From NCBI GenBank assembly GCA_903842345.1, contig CAIMLR010000028.1, positions 186,001 to 250,000 on the forward strand: a stretch of DNA of 64,000 nucleotides. The letters are read 5' to 3'. The stretch comes from an uncultured Myxococcales bacterium. GTDB lineage: Bacteria > Myxococcota_A > UBA9042. Positions 27,505-39,000 of this stretch are shown piece by piece (the stretch's first letter is position 1; each line of letters opens with the position of its first letter). The translations under genes were made by a program, and so were the position numbers. The notes under the pieces were generated by a model that did not search any database, was not told the DNA's origin, and was given only the letters and a program-made list of their open reading frames with translations.

Positions 27505-30500
27505 ATGCATCGCAGTCTGAACTTTCGTACCTTTGCCGTTTCTTGCAGCTTGCTCGCCATCACCGCCTGCGGTGGCGGCGTCGTCGGCGCAGATCAGGCG
27601 TTCCTGAACGCGCTGGACGGTCAGGACCTGACCGACGTGGACCTGGACGGCATCGACGTGCCGGACATTGCGGGTCTTGACGTCGACGTGCAGTTCCCGG
27701 ACACGATTGGCAAGGATGCGGACGTTCAGCCGGACGTTCAGCCGGACGTTCAGCCTGACACCCAGCCGGATGCGCCGAATCCGTGCCAGGGCAAGGACTG
27801 CAACGATCAGTCGCCCTGTACGACCGACAGCTGCGACGCCGCGACCGGCAATTGCCTGCACGCGCCGACTGAAGCCGCGTGCTCGGACGGCTTGGATTGC
27901 ACGACGGACGCCTGCCAGAACGGCGTGTGCGTGGGCGTGCCGAACGACGTGAGCTGCACCGACGAGAACGCGTGCACGGACGACGTGTGCGACCTCGCGC
28001 AGGGCTGCAAGCACCAGGTGTTGACCGGCACGAACTGCAACGACGGCATCGCCTGCACGGCTGAAGACCTGTGCGCGAACGGCACGTGCGTCGGCATGCC
28101 CAACGCGGCGACCTGCAGCGACGGCAACCAGTGCACCACGGACGTCTGCGACCTGAAGCTCGGCTGCACCAGCACCTTCTCGGCCAACGCCGCGTGCGAC
28201 GACGGCAACGCCTGCTCGACCGGCGAACTCTGCACCCAGGAAGGCTGCGGCGGCGGCACGTACAACAAGTGCGACGACGGCATCGACTGCACTGTGGACA
28301 GCTGTGACAGCGCGACCGGCGGTTGCAGCCACATCGCGACCGACAGCCTCTGCGACGACGGCATCGCGTGCACCCACGACGCCTGCACGGACGGCGCGTG
28401 CGCGAACGCAATCGACAGCGTGCTCTGTGACGACGGCAACCAGTGCACCTCAGAAACGTGCGTCGCGGCGGTCGGCTGCAAGTACAACAACCTCGTGGAC
28501 GGATCGGAGTGCACCGATGGCTCGAATTGCACGCTGGGCGACGCCTGCTCGGGCGGCAACTGCGTGTACGAAGCCCTGATGAACTGCGAAGATGAGAACG
28601 TCTGCACCAACGACTTCTGCGATCCGGCGGCCGCTTGCGTCCACATGGGCAACAACCTGCCGTGCGACGACGCCAACGGCTGCACCTACAACGACGGCTG
28701 CTACGGCCCCGGCTTCTGCGGCGGCGTGCTCGCGGCGTTCGACATGGTCTACGCGGCGACGCCGACTGAGATGGCCTATGCGATCACGACGACGGACGAA
28801 GGCGGCTTGGCCGTGGTGGGTTCCAGCGACGCGACGCCGAGCAACATCCTGGAAGTCCTCTTCATGGAGACGGACGCGAACGGCAACACGACCAAGAAGC
28901 TGCTCTACGGCTACAACTATGAAGAGCGCGGCAACGCGATCACCGTCGCCCCGGGTGGCTATGCGGTCGCCGGCTTCCTCGCCGCTGCGCCGACGCCCAG
29001 CGACGCCTACGTCGTGTACATCGCCGAGGACCCGACGCAGACCTGGAAGAAGATGTACGGCGGCGCCGGTTCCGACACGGCGAACGGAATTCTCGCGGTC
29101 GACGACGGCTTTGTGGTTGCGGGTACGCGCACGAGCGCCACGAACGTCCAGTACTGCTGGGTGTTCCGCCTCGACCACGCGGGCAATGTCATGTGGGAAC
29201 AGATCCTCGACCAGCAGGGCCCGTCCGCGTGCAATGGTCTGACCACGGCCGCCAATGGCGACATCGTTGTCGTGGGCACGTCGCAGTACGGCACGCTTAC
29301 GGGCAAGCCGCCGACGCCGAGCGCTGGTCCGCCGCCGATCACTTCCTATGCGTTCATCGCGCAACTCTCGCCCCAGACGGGCGAGATCGCCTGGGAGCAG
29401 GTTTATAGCGGCATGACGTTCATCGGTGGGGCGGGCAAGCTCGTCGTGCAACCGCAGGCCCAAGGCGTGGCGATCGCCCGCGCGGCCGACGGCGGCTTCT
29501 GGGTGCTCGGTTCCCTGTCGCAGTCGAACATCGCCGCCAAGGGCGGTTTGCTCCGCGTGGATGCGTTCGGCGGCGTGAAGTGGAGCCAGATCCTGAACTC
29601 GGAGACGAACAATTCGTTTGGTCGCGCGCTCGCCGCGCTGCCCGACGGCGTCGCCGTGTTGGCAGACTGGAGCGAGAATCCCTATCTCGCCGGCACGTAC
29701 TTCCCGGCCGTCTATCGCTTTGACGAAACCGGTTCCCAGACGTTCGTCTATGCGCGCACGTCGTACACCCAGGCCACTGGGCGCGGCATCGCCATCTCGG
29801 GCAAGCGCCTCGTCGTGACCGGCTTCCAGTACGACGCCGGCACCGGCGCCGACCCGTTCATCTTCGCCATCGACGGCTATGGCCATGGCACGTGCGAAGC
29901 CGTGGGCGTGTGCATTGACCAGACGCTGACGAGCTGCGCGGATAGCAGCCTCTGCACCATCGACGGCTGCGACACCAACGCCGGCTGCACGAACACGAAC
30001 AAGAGCTGTGACGACGGCAATGCGTGCACCAACGACTCGTGCGACGCGATCACCGGCGGCTGCGTCCACACCGCGAACACGGACCCGTGCGCGTCGCAGA
30101 TGGCGTGCATGGTGGGGCAGTGCTCCGCCGGCCAGTGCATGCAGTCGCCCAAGGTCTGCACCGATGACAACAACCCGTGCACGAACCCGGGCTGCGACCC
30201 GATGTCCGGCATGTGCAACGCGCCGAGCATGACCCCGATGCCGTGCGACGATGGCGACCCCTGCACTTCGGCTTCTTCGTGCATGGGCGCGAGCTGCATG
30301 GCGATGCCCGGTCCGAGCGTGTGCCCCGTGGGCCACGCATGCGCGTCCAACAACGCGTGCCTCACCGGCTATTGCCAAAACGGTCTCTGCGCCAATGCGC
30401 CGCCGACGTGCATGGACGGTGCCAAGAATGGCGGCGAAAGCGACGTCGATTGCGGCGGCGGCACGTGCCCCGCCTGTCCCGCCGGCAAGCAGTGCTTCCT

Positions 30501-30585
30501 GAACGGGGATTGCCAGGCGCTTCCCGGCATGATCTGCATCATCACGGACATCACCATGCCCGGCGTCTGCTCCATTATGAACTAG
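27505..30585 (+). CDS. Large Cys-rich surface lipoprotein with Dictyostelium-type repeats and a propeller-like centre
   Basis: A 1026-residue predicted lipoprotein (Cys22 in AITAC) from ATG 27505, preceded by CAGGAGTTTCTC. Residues about 72-88 are a DVQP tandem. Residues about 92-410 and 800-960 are arrays of Cys repeats of the form CDDGN.CT.D.CD...GC.H, the Dictyostelium extracellular-matrix repeat pattern, all cysteines presumably disulfide bonded. The centre (about 411-790) contains recurring segments like [33 protein letters not shown] and [15 protein letters not shown], which suggest a beta-propeller of about seven blades. The C-terminus carries the motif [19 protein letters not shown] infer a surface-exposed structural or adhesive protein; no catalytic domain is seen. 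Its stop overlaps the convergent MOSC gene by 4 bases. Confidence 0.85.
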   Translation: MHRSLNFRTFAVSCSLLAITACGGGVVGADQAFLNALDGQDLTDVDLDGIDVPDIAGLDVDVQFPDTIGKDADVQPDVQPDVQPDTQPDAPNPCQGKDCNDQSPCTTDSCDAATGNCLHAPTEAACSDGLDCTTDACQNGVCVGVPNDVSCTDENACTDDVCDLAQGCKHQVLTGTNCNDGIACTAEDLCANGTCVGMPNAATCSDGNQCTTDVCDLKLGCTSTFSANAACDDGNACSTGELCTQEGCGGGTYNKCDDGIDCTVDSCDSATGGCSHIATDSLCDDGIACTHDACTDGACANAIDSVLCDDGNQCTSETCVAAVGCKYNNLVDGSECTDGSNCTLGDACSGGNCVYEALMNCEDENVCTNDFCDPAAACVHMGNNLPCDDANGCTYNDGCYGPGFCGGVLAAFDMVYAATPTEMAYAITTTDEGGLAVVGSSDATPSNILEVLFMETDANGNTTKKLLYGYNYEERGNAITVAPGGYAVAGFLAAAPTPSDAYVVYIAEDPTQTWKKMYGGAGSDTANGILAVDDGFVVAGTRTSATNVQYCWVFRLDHAGNVMWEQILDQQGPSACNGLTTAANGDIVVVGTSQYGTLTGKPPTPSAGPPPITSYAFIAQLSPQTGEIAWEQVYSGMTFIGGAGKLVVQPQAQGVAIARAADGGFWVLGSLSQSNIAAKGGLLRVDAFGGVKWSQILNSETNNSFGRALAALPDGVAVLADWSENPYLAGTYFPAVYRFDETGSQTFVYARTSYTQATGRGIAISGKRLVVTGFQYDAGTGADPFIFAIDGYGHGTCEAVGVCIDQTLTSCADSSLCTIDGCDTNAGCTNTNKSCDDGNACTNDSCDAITGGCVHTANTDPCASQMACMVGQCSAGQCMQSPKVCTDDNNPCTNPGCDPMSGMCNAPSMTPMPCDDGDPCTSASSCMGASCMAMPGPSVCPVGHACASNNACLTGYCQNGLCANAPPTCMDGAKNGGESDVDCGGGTCPACPAGKQCFLNGDCQALPGMICIITDITMPGVCSIMN
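27721..27768 (+). repeat. 12-bp tandem repeat encoding DVQP
   Basis: Two identical copies of GACGTTCAGCCG, a third with one change at the last base and a diverged fourth (GACACCCAGCCG) encode [16 protein letters not shown] in the linker just after the lipidation site. Exact tandem copies of this kind can change number by slippage. Confidence 0.9.
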
Positions 30586-31175
30586 CGAATTTCGGGAGGC
30601 GGCGGTCGGTGCAGCACGCGAATCGCGTCACCGACCGCCACCACGCCCGCGTGCGTCACGCGCATGTACACGCCGCGCAGATTGTGGCTGCGCGTGGGCT
30701 TGCGCGCCACGAACTTCAGCGCCTCCTTGCCAAACCGCGCCTGGAACTTGCTGCAGCCGTTGTGCGGCATGGGCGTCACAACCAGCGTCGCGCCGCCCAT
30801 CTGCAGCGTCGAGCCAATCGGCAGGCTGCCTGCCGTCAAGTCCAACTCCACAATCAGGTTGTCGCCAAAAAGCGTCAGCGGCTGGCCGTTCGCGACCATC
30901 TCCGCCACGCCGCGCTCCATGACGGTCAGCTGCCCGTTCATGGACTTGTGCGGCTTGCGCCCCCACGCGTCGCCAGGAATGCCGCTCGTCGGCGTCAGGT
31001 CCACGCGCTCCGGGCACGCGCGCAGCCCCGCGTCACCGCGCCGCACAATCAGGTGCACGCGCCCCACGTCGCGATCCGGCCGCGGCTGCGTCTTGTAGGC
31101 GTCCTGCAGGTCCGCCAGCGTGCGGAAATACCGCGCATCGCCCACGGAGTTGGAGTGGATGGGCTCGTCAGGCAT
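30582..31175 (-). CDS. MOSC domain protein
   Basis: A 197-residue protein with the MOSC (molybdenum cofactor sulfurase C-terminal) fold, related to YiiM-type proteins. The predicted essential Cys is in [15 protein letters not shown], and [30 protein letters not shown] is the core barrel. Unlike most MOSC proteins it has a Tyr/Arg-rich N-terminal leader and a short C-terminal strand ending [10 protein letters not shown]. Such proteins are linked to sulfur carriage for molybdoenzymes or detoxification, but no molybdenum enzyme is nearby. It starts 3 bases after the stop of the PilT-type ATPase gene and is probably co-transcribed with it. Confidence 0.88.
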   Translation of the reverse strand: MPDEPIHSNSVGDARYFRTLADLQDAYKTQPRPDRDVGRVHLIVRRGDAGLRACPERVDLTPTSGIPGDAWGRKPHKSMNGQLTVMERGVAEMVANGQPLTLFGDNLIVELDLTAGSLPIGSTLQMGGATLVVTPMPHNGCSKFQARFGKEALKFVARKPTRSHNLRGVYMRVTHAGVVAVGDAIRVLHRPPPPEIR

Positions 31176-31178
31176 CGG

Positions 31179-33077
31179 CTACTTCTCGTGGTAATCTTTG
31201 CCAAACCGCTTGGCCAGGTCGGTCTTGTCAATCGCCTTCATCAGCGCTTCTTCGTATTCAATCTTGTTGTCGTTGACCAGCTTCTCCAACTGCTCGTTCA
31301 GCAACATGTTGCCCTGCGCCTTGGCCGTCATCATGATGTTCATGATCTGGTGGTTCTTGCCTTCTCGCACCAGATTGGACACCGCGTGGCTGCCCACGAG
31401 CACTTCCAGCGCGGCAATCCGCCCGCCGCCCTTCTTCTTGCACAGCGTTTGCGCGACGACGCCCTTCATCACTTCTGAAACCACCGCGCGAATCTGGCTC
31501 TGCTGCTCCGACGGGAACACGTCGATGATGCGGTCCACCGTCGAAATCGCCGTCGATGTGTGCAACGTGCCAAACACCAGGTGCCCCGTGTTCGCCGTTT
31601 CCAGCGCGAGCTGAATCGTCTCCTGATCGCGCAACTCGCCCACGAGCACGATGTCCGGATCCTCGCGCAGTGCCGCCCGCAGCGCGCGGGCAAAGCTCGT
31701 CGTGTGCGGTCCGACTTCCCGCTGGTTCACCAACGCCTTTTGGCTGTTGTGCACAAACTCGATGGGATCTTCCAGCGTGATGATGTGCGTCCGCCGGTTG
31801 CGGTTGATGTAGTCGATCATCGCCGCCAGCGTCGTCGATTTGCCCGAGCCCGTTGGCCCCGTCACAAGCACCAGCCCCTTGGGGTGATCGCACATCTTCT
31901 GGATGCTGATCGGCAGCCCGAGCTGCTCCAGGGTCAGGATTTTCTGCGGAATTTGCCGCAGCACCGCGCCGATGCCCCGGTGATCGCGGAACACGTTGAC
32001 GCGAAAACGCGCGACGTCCGGCAGCGCGTAGGCAAAGTCCGTGTCGTTGTCCTCCAGGAACTGCGTCTGATTGCGCTCCATCATCGCCGGCGCCAGCAAA
32101 TCCCACACCGCGGACTCCGTCAGCACGGGCGCTTCGGCGATCTCGCGAATCTCCCCATCCAGGCGAAAGCGCGGCTTGTGCTCCGCCGACAAGTGCAAAT
32201 CGGACGCGCCTTCCGCGACCATCCGCCGCAGCAGCGGGTCCAGCTTGGGCGCGGAGAGCTTGCCAAATGGCGTCTTGCTCATCGGTCGGCTCTGGCTCGG
32301 CGTCGACGTCGGCGTGGCGATCGGCTCGGGCGCGGCAGTCGCCGCCGGCAGTTGGACGTCCGCGAGCTCCGGCATCGTCAGCAGCAGTTGATTGAACGCG
32401 CTGGCGTCAATCCGCATCGGCAGCACGTCCAGGCCCGGCAGGAAACTGCGCGATGCGTGCAGCGCCAGCGAGGTCAGGTCATCGACAAAACCCAGCACCA
32501 GCTGCTGGCCATGGGACCCCAGCGGCAACACGCGCTGGCGATGGATGAACTGGACCGGCAGCATCGTCGCCACGTCGGGCGTCGGCGGATTGGCGGCCAG
32601 ATCGTAGAAAGGCAGTGGCACCTTGCGCTCGGCCTGAAGCGACCGCTGGGCCATCTCGCGGGCGAGCGTCAGCGCGAACGTCGGCGCGCGCTCGGCCAGC
32701 GCCTGCAGCAGCGTCGCGGGAATCTGGAAAAGCAGCACCTGGGGATCAAACGCGACCGCGGACATCCGCCGCGGCAGGCCCAGCAACGCCTCGGCGTCGC
32801 CGATCATCTCCACTTGCTTGGGGCGGTCGATCTCAAAGGCCTCCGTCATCCCCGGCGGCACCATGCGGAGCGACACGAGCCCGCGCAGGATCACGTGGCA
32901 CGCGTCGGCGCGCTCGCCCTGATTGCCGATGACCTCGTCCTGCCCACACGCGCAGAGCACGCCCTGGCTGGCAAACCACGCGAGGGTGTCGGCGTCGATG
33001 GACTTGAAGAGCGCGAGCGTCTGCAGCGCCTGCACCACCTTGGGCTGCAAATCAGGGGAAACTGGCTGCATTTTCAT
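31179..33077 (-). CDS. PilT-type motor ATPase fused to cyclic-nucleotide-binding and GspE-N/MshEN-like domains
   Basis: A 632-residue cytoplasmic protein with three parts. Residues about 15-140 look like a cyclic-nucleotide-binding (Crp/Fnr sensor) domain: LFKSIDADTLAWFA, a GNQGERADACHVILRGLVSLR core and a C-terminal helix. Residues about 155-235 look like the N-terminal domain of GspE/MshE ATPases (VATMLPVQFIHRQRVLPL followed by LVLGFVDD). After a Pro/Thr/Ser linker (about 244-272) comes a complete PilT retraction ATPase (about 275-632): GASDLHLS, Walker A GPTGSGKST (407-415), Asp box LREDPDIVLVGELRD (470-484), His box HLVFGTLHTSTA (499-510). Ordinary PilT is about 345 residues and has none of the first two domains. 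No other pilus gene is in the window; it lies 20 bases after the 2052-residue surface lipoprotein gene. Confidence 0.88.
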   Translation of the reverse strand: MKMQPVSPDLQPKVVQALQTLALFKSIDADTLAWFASQGVLCACGQDEVIGNQGERADACHVILRGLVSLRMVPPGMTEAFEIDRPKQVEMIGDAEALLGLPRRMSAVAFDPQVLLFQIPATLLQALAERAPTFALTLAREMAQRSLQAERKVPLPFYDLAANPPTPDVATMLPVQFIHRQRVLPLGSHGQQLVLGFVDDLTSLALHASRSFLPGLDVLPMRIDASAFNQLLLTMPELADVQLPAATAAPEPIATPTSTPSQSRPMSKTPFGKLSAPKLDPLLRRMVAEGASDLHLSAEHKPRFRLDGEIREIAEAPVLTESAVWDLLAPAMMERNQTQFLEDNDTDFAYALPDVARFRVNVFRDHRGIGAVLRQIPQKILTLEQLGLPISIQKMCDHPKGLVLVTGPTGSGKSTTLAAMIDYINRNRRTHIITLEDPIEFVHNSQKALVNQREVGPHTTSFARALRAALREDPDIVLVGELRDQETIQLALETANTGHLVFGTLHTSTAISTVDRIIDVFPSEQQSQIRAVVSEVMKGVVAQTLCKKKGGGRIAALEVLVGSHAVSNLVREGKNHQIMNIMMTAKAQGNMLLNEQLEKLVNDNKIEYEEALMKAIDKTDLAKRFGKDYHEK

Positions 33078-33097
33078 GGGACGCGGCTCCGCGGAGG

Positions 33098-36000
33098 TCA
33101 GGGGGGGGGTTGGGTGGCGCAGTACGGGCCAAACGACTGCGGGCCGTTGGTGCCGAAGTCGAGGAGTGCTGTGGCCGATGTCGGCTTGTCCGGTGTCGCG
33201 CAGTAGTCTCCAGTGTTGTACAGTGAGCAGTTGGCGATTTTGGCGCTGGTGAAGTCCCAGAATACCAAGGTCTTGGCGTCACTTGTCAGCGTCCACGCCG
33301 GGACGAAGGGCTGTCCGTACTTCGCGAACGCGGTCAGGTGCAACGCGCCCAGCGCACCGCCGATGCGGTTGGTTTGCTGCGTCAAGCCGGCCTCGCGCGC
33401 GCCGATGCGGATGCGGCAACTGCTGTCCCACGCGGTGCTGGTGACGGTGAAGTCGCGGGCTTTCTGGCCGTCGACCCACAGCGAACCTGTGCCGTCGCCG
33501 TGGTACTCCAGCGCGAAGTGCTGCCATACGCCGGCTTTCCAGACCTGCTTGCTCGCGCTCGCCGTGCCGGGGCCAATCGTTGAGGCGTCGGTGCCGTCCG
33601 CGTTCGTTTGGATCGCCCACGCCTGCGACTGCGCCTGTCCGCATGAGCCGGCGCCATACGTCCAGGTAGGAGAGCCGCCGGGTGCTGAAGCGCTGCTGTC
33701 CATTGCGGCGATCGTGCCGATCTTACCGACGCCGGGCAGGGCGGGCAGGCGCACCCAGCCTTCCCAGGTCCACGCCGTCGGGAACGCACAGTCGGCGGCA
33801 CAGAGCGAGGCTGACTCGTTCTTGTCGCACGTGCTGTTGCCGCACGTCCCGTTGGCAGCATTTGCCGGCTTGCTATTGGACGGGTAGGTAATGGCCGGCA
33901 GTTGCAAGAATGGCGCGTACGGGTCCGCACCGCTCCACTGGATGCCGGTGCAGTCGCTCTTCCAAAACACGCCGCATGTGAGGCTCGCCGTGGCTGCCGA
34001 TGTCGGGAAGTAGTTTGTCGCGACGTTCGGCGGGTCCGACCACTCCCACGGCGCTACGTTGCCATCACCGCACTTGGCAGCGGTTGACGCCAGGTAGTAG
34101 TCGTCGCACTGCGTCGGTGAAGTGTTGCCGACGACGACCGCCTTGCCGCTATCGTCGGTCAGGGTCGACGTCGCACCGTCCGCGTGCAACAACAGCCGCG
34201 TCTGTCCGTCGGGATAGGCACGGCGTGGCGGCACGAAGGTGCTGCCATACCGCATCCCAGCGGAGACGCGCACTTCGTCGATCGCGCCGATCCACGCGCC
34301 CGCTGGCGTCAGCGCGCTGATGGCAGTCCCGGTGTCGACCAGCGAAATCGGCGCGCCGGTTGCGTCGCCTGGGAAGGCGCCAATCATCATCGTCTCGGAG
34401 CCGAACGTCGCCGGAATCGGCGGCAGCGGACCGGGCGTCACATCCCATTGGCTGGAAGTGATCTCGATAGCCTTGACGCCGTCCAGGTACACGCGCGTCG
34501 GCGCATAGTTCGCCCAGCCCATCTGAAGTGCGTAGTGGTGCCACTGGTTCTTGTTCACGGTCTGTGGGCTGACGCTGTAGAAGCCCATGCCGGTTGGACT
34601 GGCGGCGTTCGCGCGGGTCAGTACGAGCGCGCCGGTCGCGCTGTCGATGCGGAGCATGAATGCGTTGCACAGGAACGAGGTGACGCCTGATGGGCAGGTC
34701 GCACCGAAAATAACGACGTCGTTCGTGAGGTCGGTGACCATCGCCCAAGCTTCTATGGTCACTTCGCAAGTCGGGCAGAACGCGTCGGGAGCCCACGTCG
34801 AGAACGCGGGAGTTACAATGGCGCTTGTGCCACCGAGGCTGACCTGCCGACGGTAGCGGCAATCCTGGCACACGGCAGCGGGCGCAAGGCAGCCAGGGCT
34901 TGTGGTTCCTTCGCATTCCTCGGTACCGGGGAAGCTGCCACTCGCGCTGGCCACGATGCCGTCGCCGCAGACGCCCGCGCTGGCCGCGGCGCCATAGCAC
35001 GCGTCTACGGCCCAGGTCTGGCCGCTGAGCGTCAGGTTGTACCCTGGCTTCTGTGCGGTCCCCGCCGCATCCGTCGCCACGCTGCCCAACGCTTCGTCAA
35101 AGTGCCACAGTCCGCGCGTTACGTCCGTCGCCACAACCCGCCGTGGTGGGGTGAACGCCGCACCGTAGAGCGGCGCGGCCGCGATGTGAAGGTCGTCGAG
35201 ACTGCCGTTCCAGGCTGCGGAGTCACCAGGCCAGCGCGAACCTAGGGCGAACGTGCCGCCGAGCACTGCCTGCCGCTTGGAAATCAGCGTCGCCGTGCCT
35301 GCAGCGAGGCCGTTGACATAGAACCGCACGTTTTGCCCCGCGACGACAACTGCCACGTGCTGCCACACGCCCGCCGTCAACCCCGTGGTCGCCTTGACAG
35401 TTTCCAGGCCGGCCGCGACCGCGTGCTGCAGGACCAGTTTGCCGCTCGTCACTTCCAGCGAAAGCGCGTACGTCACCACAGCGGGTGAGGCACCGTGGCT
35501 GACCAGCGGCTGGGTGCCGGTGAAGTTCGCCGGCTTTACCCACAGCTCGATTGTCAGGTCGCCGTCCACACCGAGAAACGACGCGTTCCCGGCCGTGCCG
35601 CCGCTGCCGCTGCCGAAAAAGTTGACCGCGGCCCGCGTCTGGCAGCTCTCGCAGCCGTCGCAGCCCGCCGCGTTCCCGTCGTCGCACTGTTCGCCAGCCA
35701 CCAGGAGGCCATCGCCACAGCCTTGGGTCTTGCAGACACCGGCCAGGCACCACTTGCCGTTGGTGCACCCGTTGGTCGTCGCTTGGTCAACGGGCGTCGG
35801 CCCAATGGCTGGGTCGCAGATCGTGCACGCGCCGAGGACGATGTTGGTCCCATAGCAGCCGAATACGCCGCTGCTTGTGCCGCAGCTGTCGCCGGCGGTG
35901 CAGGCGTTGCTGTCGTTGCAGCCCGTTCCGGCTGCCGCATTGACCCAGCCACAGCCGTTCGCCGGTGTGCAGGTGTCCGTCGTGCATGGATTGCCGTCGT

Positions 36001-39000
36001 CGCAACTGACCGCTCCGCCGGCGCAACTCCCAGCGGTACACGTGTCGTTCTTGGTGCACTTGTTGCCGTCGTCGCAGCCCGTACCGGCCAAGGACGCCGG
36101 GTCGTTGCTGCAAGCGCCCGAGGTGGTGTTGCAACTGTCGAGCGTGCATTGGTTCTTATCGTCGCAGGTGTTCGCCGCGCCGGGCACGCAGACTTTGTTC
36201 TGGCAGCCATCGCCCACCGTACAGGCATTGCCGTCGGTGCACACCGCGGTGTTGGCTGTATTGACGCAGTTCCCGGTTGCCGGATTGCAGCTGTCGTCCG
36301 TGCACGGGTTGCTGTCGTCGCAGCTCTTGGGCGTGTCGGCGACGCAGATGCCAGACTTGCAGCTGTCTTTTGGCGTGCAGTTCGTGTTGTCCGCGTTGCA
36401 GCCAGTGCCCTCCAACAGCGCGCCGCTAAAAGCGCAGTTGCCGCTGATGGAATCGCAGGTGTCCGTGGTGCACGCGCTGCCGTCATTGCACGCCTTGGGC
36501 GCGCCGGGCTGGCACGCGCCGGAATTGCAGACGTCGCCGAGCGTGCACGCGTTGTTGTCGCTGCAGGCGTCCGCGTTGTTGCTGTGCTTGCAGCCGCTGG
36601 CCGGGTCGCAGCTGTCGACGGTGCACGGGTTGCCGTCGTCGCAGTTCTGGCTCGCGCCCGCGGTGCACGTGCCGCCCAGGCACGCGTCGCTCACGGTGCA
36701 CACGCTATTGTCCGCGTTGCAGGGCAGGACGTCGCTCTTGGCCGACGTCACGCACTTGCCGGTCGTCGGCTCGCAGGCGGTCGACTTGCACTGGCCATCC
36801 TGGCTGGCGTCGCACTTCACCTCCGTACCGACCTTGATGTGGCAGTAGTACGGCGCGTTCGCTTTGTCGCAATACAGCGTACCGCTGCAAAGGTTGGTGT
36901 TGGCGCCGCAATCGAGATCGGAGTTGCACAAACAGGTGTTCGTGCCCGAAATGCACACGCCAGCGGGATTGCACGTGTCGTTCTGCGTGCACGGGTTGTA
37001 GTCGTCGCAGACTGCGCCGTTTTTGGGCGCGTACGTGCAGCCGCTCGCGGGCGCGCAGGTGTCGGACGTGCACGGGTTGCTGTCGTCGCACACGATCGAG
37101 GCGTTGATGTCATTGCCCTTGCAGCCGCTGATCCCAAAGAACGTCACGCACAGGTCGCCCGACGTGCAGGCGTTGCCGTCATCGCACGGTTTGGCGTTGC
37201 CGGCGTGCAAGCACCCGTTCTTGGGGTCGCAGCTGTCGTCGGTGCAGACGTTGCTGTCGTCGCAGCTCTTGCCGACCCCTTTGCAGGCGCTGTTGGCGCA
37301 CGTGTCCAGGTCTGTACAGGCGTTGCCGTCGTTGCAGGCGCTTGTCAGGGGCGTGTATTGGCATTCGCCGGTCGCGAGGTTGCAGCTGTCTCCGGTGCAC
37401 GCGTTGTTGTCGTCACAGCTCTTCTGGCTGCCGGGAATGCACACCGCGCCGACGCACAAATCGCCCAACGTGCAGCCGTTGCTGTCGTCGCACGCGCCGA
37501 CCAGGTTGCTGTGCTGACAGCCGACCTGCGGATCGCAGCTGTCTGACGTGCAGCTGTTGCTGTCGTCGCAGTTCTTGCCCTTGCCGGTGCAGACGGTGTT
37601 CGTGCAGGCGTCGGGCTCCGTGCACGCGTTGTTGTCGTTGCAGCCAGCGCCGTTCAGCGGCTTGTTGACGCAGGCGCCGGTCGCCGTGTCGCAGCTGTCC
37701 GACGTGCAGGTATTCTGGTCGTTGCAGTCTTTTTGCGTGCCAGAAATGCACACGGTGTCGATGCACTTGTCGCCGACGGTGCAGGGATTGCCGTCATCGC
37801 AGCCGGTCGTCAACGCGGTGTGGACGCATCCGATCGTGGAAGTGCACGTGTCGGCGGTGCAGGGGTTGTTGTCGTCGCAGCTGACAGCGATGCCGGCGCA
37901 TTTGCCGTTGCTGCACACATCGCTGGCGGTGCAGAAGTCCGCGTCATTGCACGCGTTGGCGTTGAGCCCGCTGTGAATGCACACGCCCGATGCGGCGCTG
38001 CATGAATCCGTGGTGCAGCTGTTGTTGTCGTTGCAGTCGACCTTCTTGCCCACCACGCATTGGCCGTCGACGCAGCTGTCGCCTACCGTGCAGGCATCGC
38101 CGTCCGTGCAGGGAATCGCCTGGTTCTCGTGCTGGCAGCCGACTTTCGGGTCGCAGCTGTCCGATGTGCATGGATTCTGGTCGTCGCAGTTGATGTTCTT
38201 GCCCGTGCACAAGCCGGCGAGGCAGACGTCCTCGGTCGTGCACGCGTTGCCGTCCGTGCAGATCAGCGTGTTGGGCGGATGGACGCAGTTCTGGCTGGCC
38301 GGTTGGCACGCGTCGTCGGTGCACAGGTTCTTGTCGTCGCAGACCACGTCGTCCGTGAGGCCGTTGCAATCGTTGTCGATGCCGTCGCAGAGTTCCGTGG
38401 CGGACGGCGATGCCGTGCACGTGCTCAGCCCCGTGGCGCCGCATGAACGCACGCCGGGGCAGGACCCGCCGGTCGCGACCGCGGCGTTGCACGTCGTCGC
38501 CAACTTCTGCGCGGTCGCGTTGGCGTCGCACGGGCATTGGACGTGGCCGTCGCCGCCGGGCACGCGCGCGCACTGCTTGGCGGACTTACCTTCAATGCTG
38601 ACGACGTCCTTGCAGCCATAGCCGTTGGGGCAGTCGCCGTCGATGGCACACTGGCTGCCGCAGAAGCTGCCTTCCAGGCCGCCGTACGCGACGCAGACGC
38701 CTTTCTCATTGCCCAGCGCCGCGCTGCAGAGCTTGGAATTGTCGCACGGCTCGCACAGGCGGCCCCATTTCTGCACGCAGACGTACTGCGCGTCGCCGCC
38801 GGCGGTGTTGATGAGCGTGCAGGAAAATCCGCCGGGGCAAGCGCCGCCGCCGCAGTCGATGCCGCAGCGGTGGCCGTCCGCCACTTCCAGGCAGATGTTG
38901 TTGTCGCAATCGCCGTTGATTTTGCAGGGGCAGTTGGCGCCGCCGGGGCACGTGCTGTTGATGTCGAGCGTCGAGCCGTCGCTGTCGCTGCTGTCCGAGC

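Noticed and set aside
35830-38345. Regular spaced repeats considered as a CRISPR array
   Set aside because: They are coding Cys-repeats in one open frame, vary at the nucleotide level and have no constant-length spacers.
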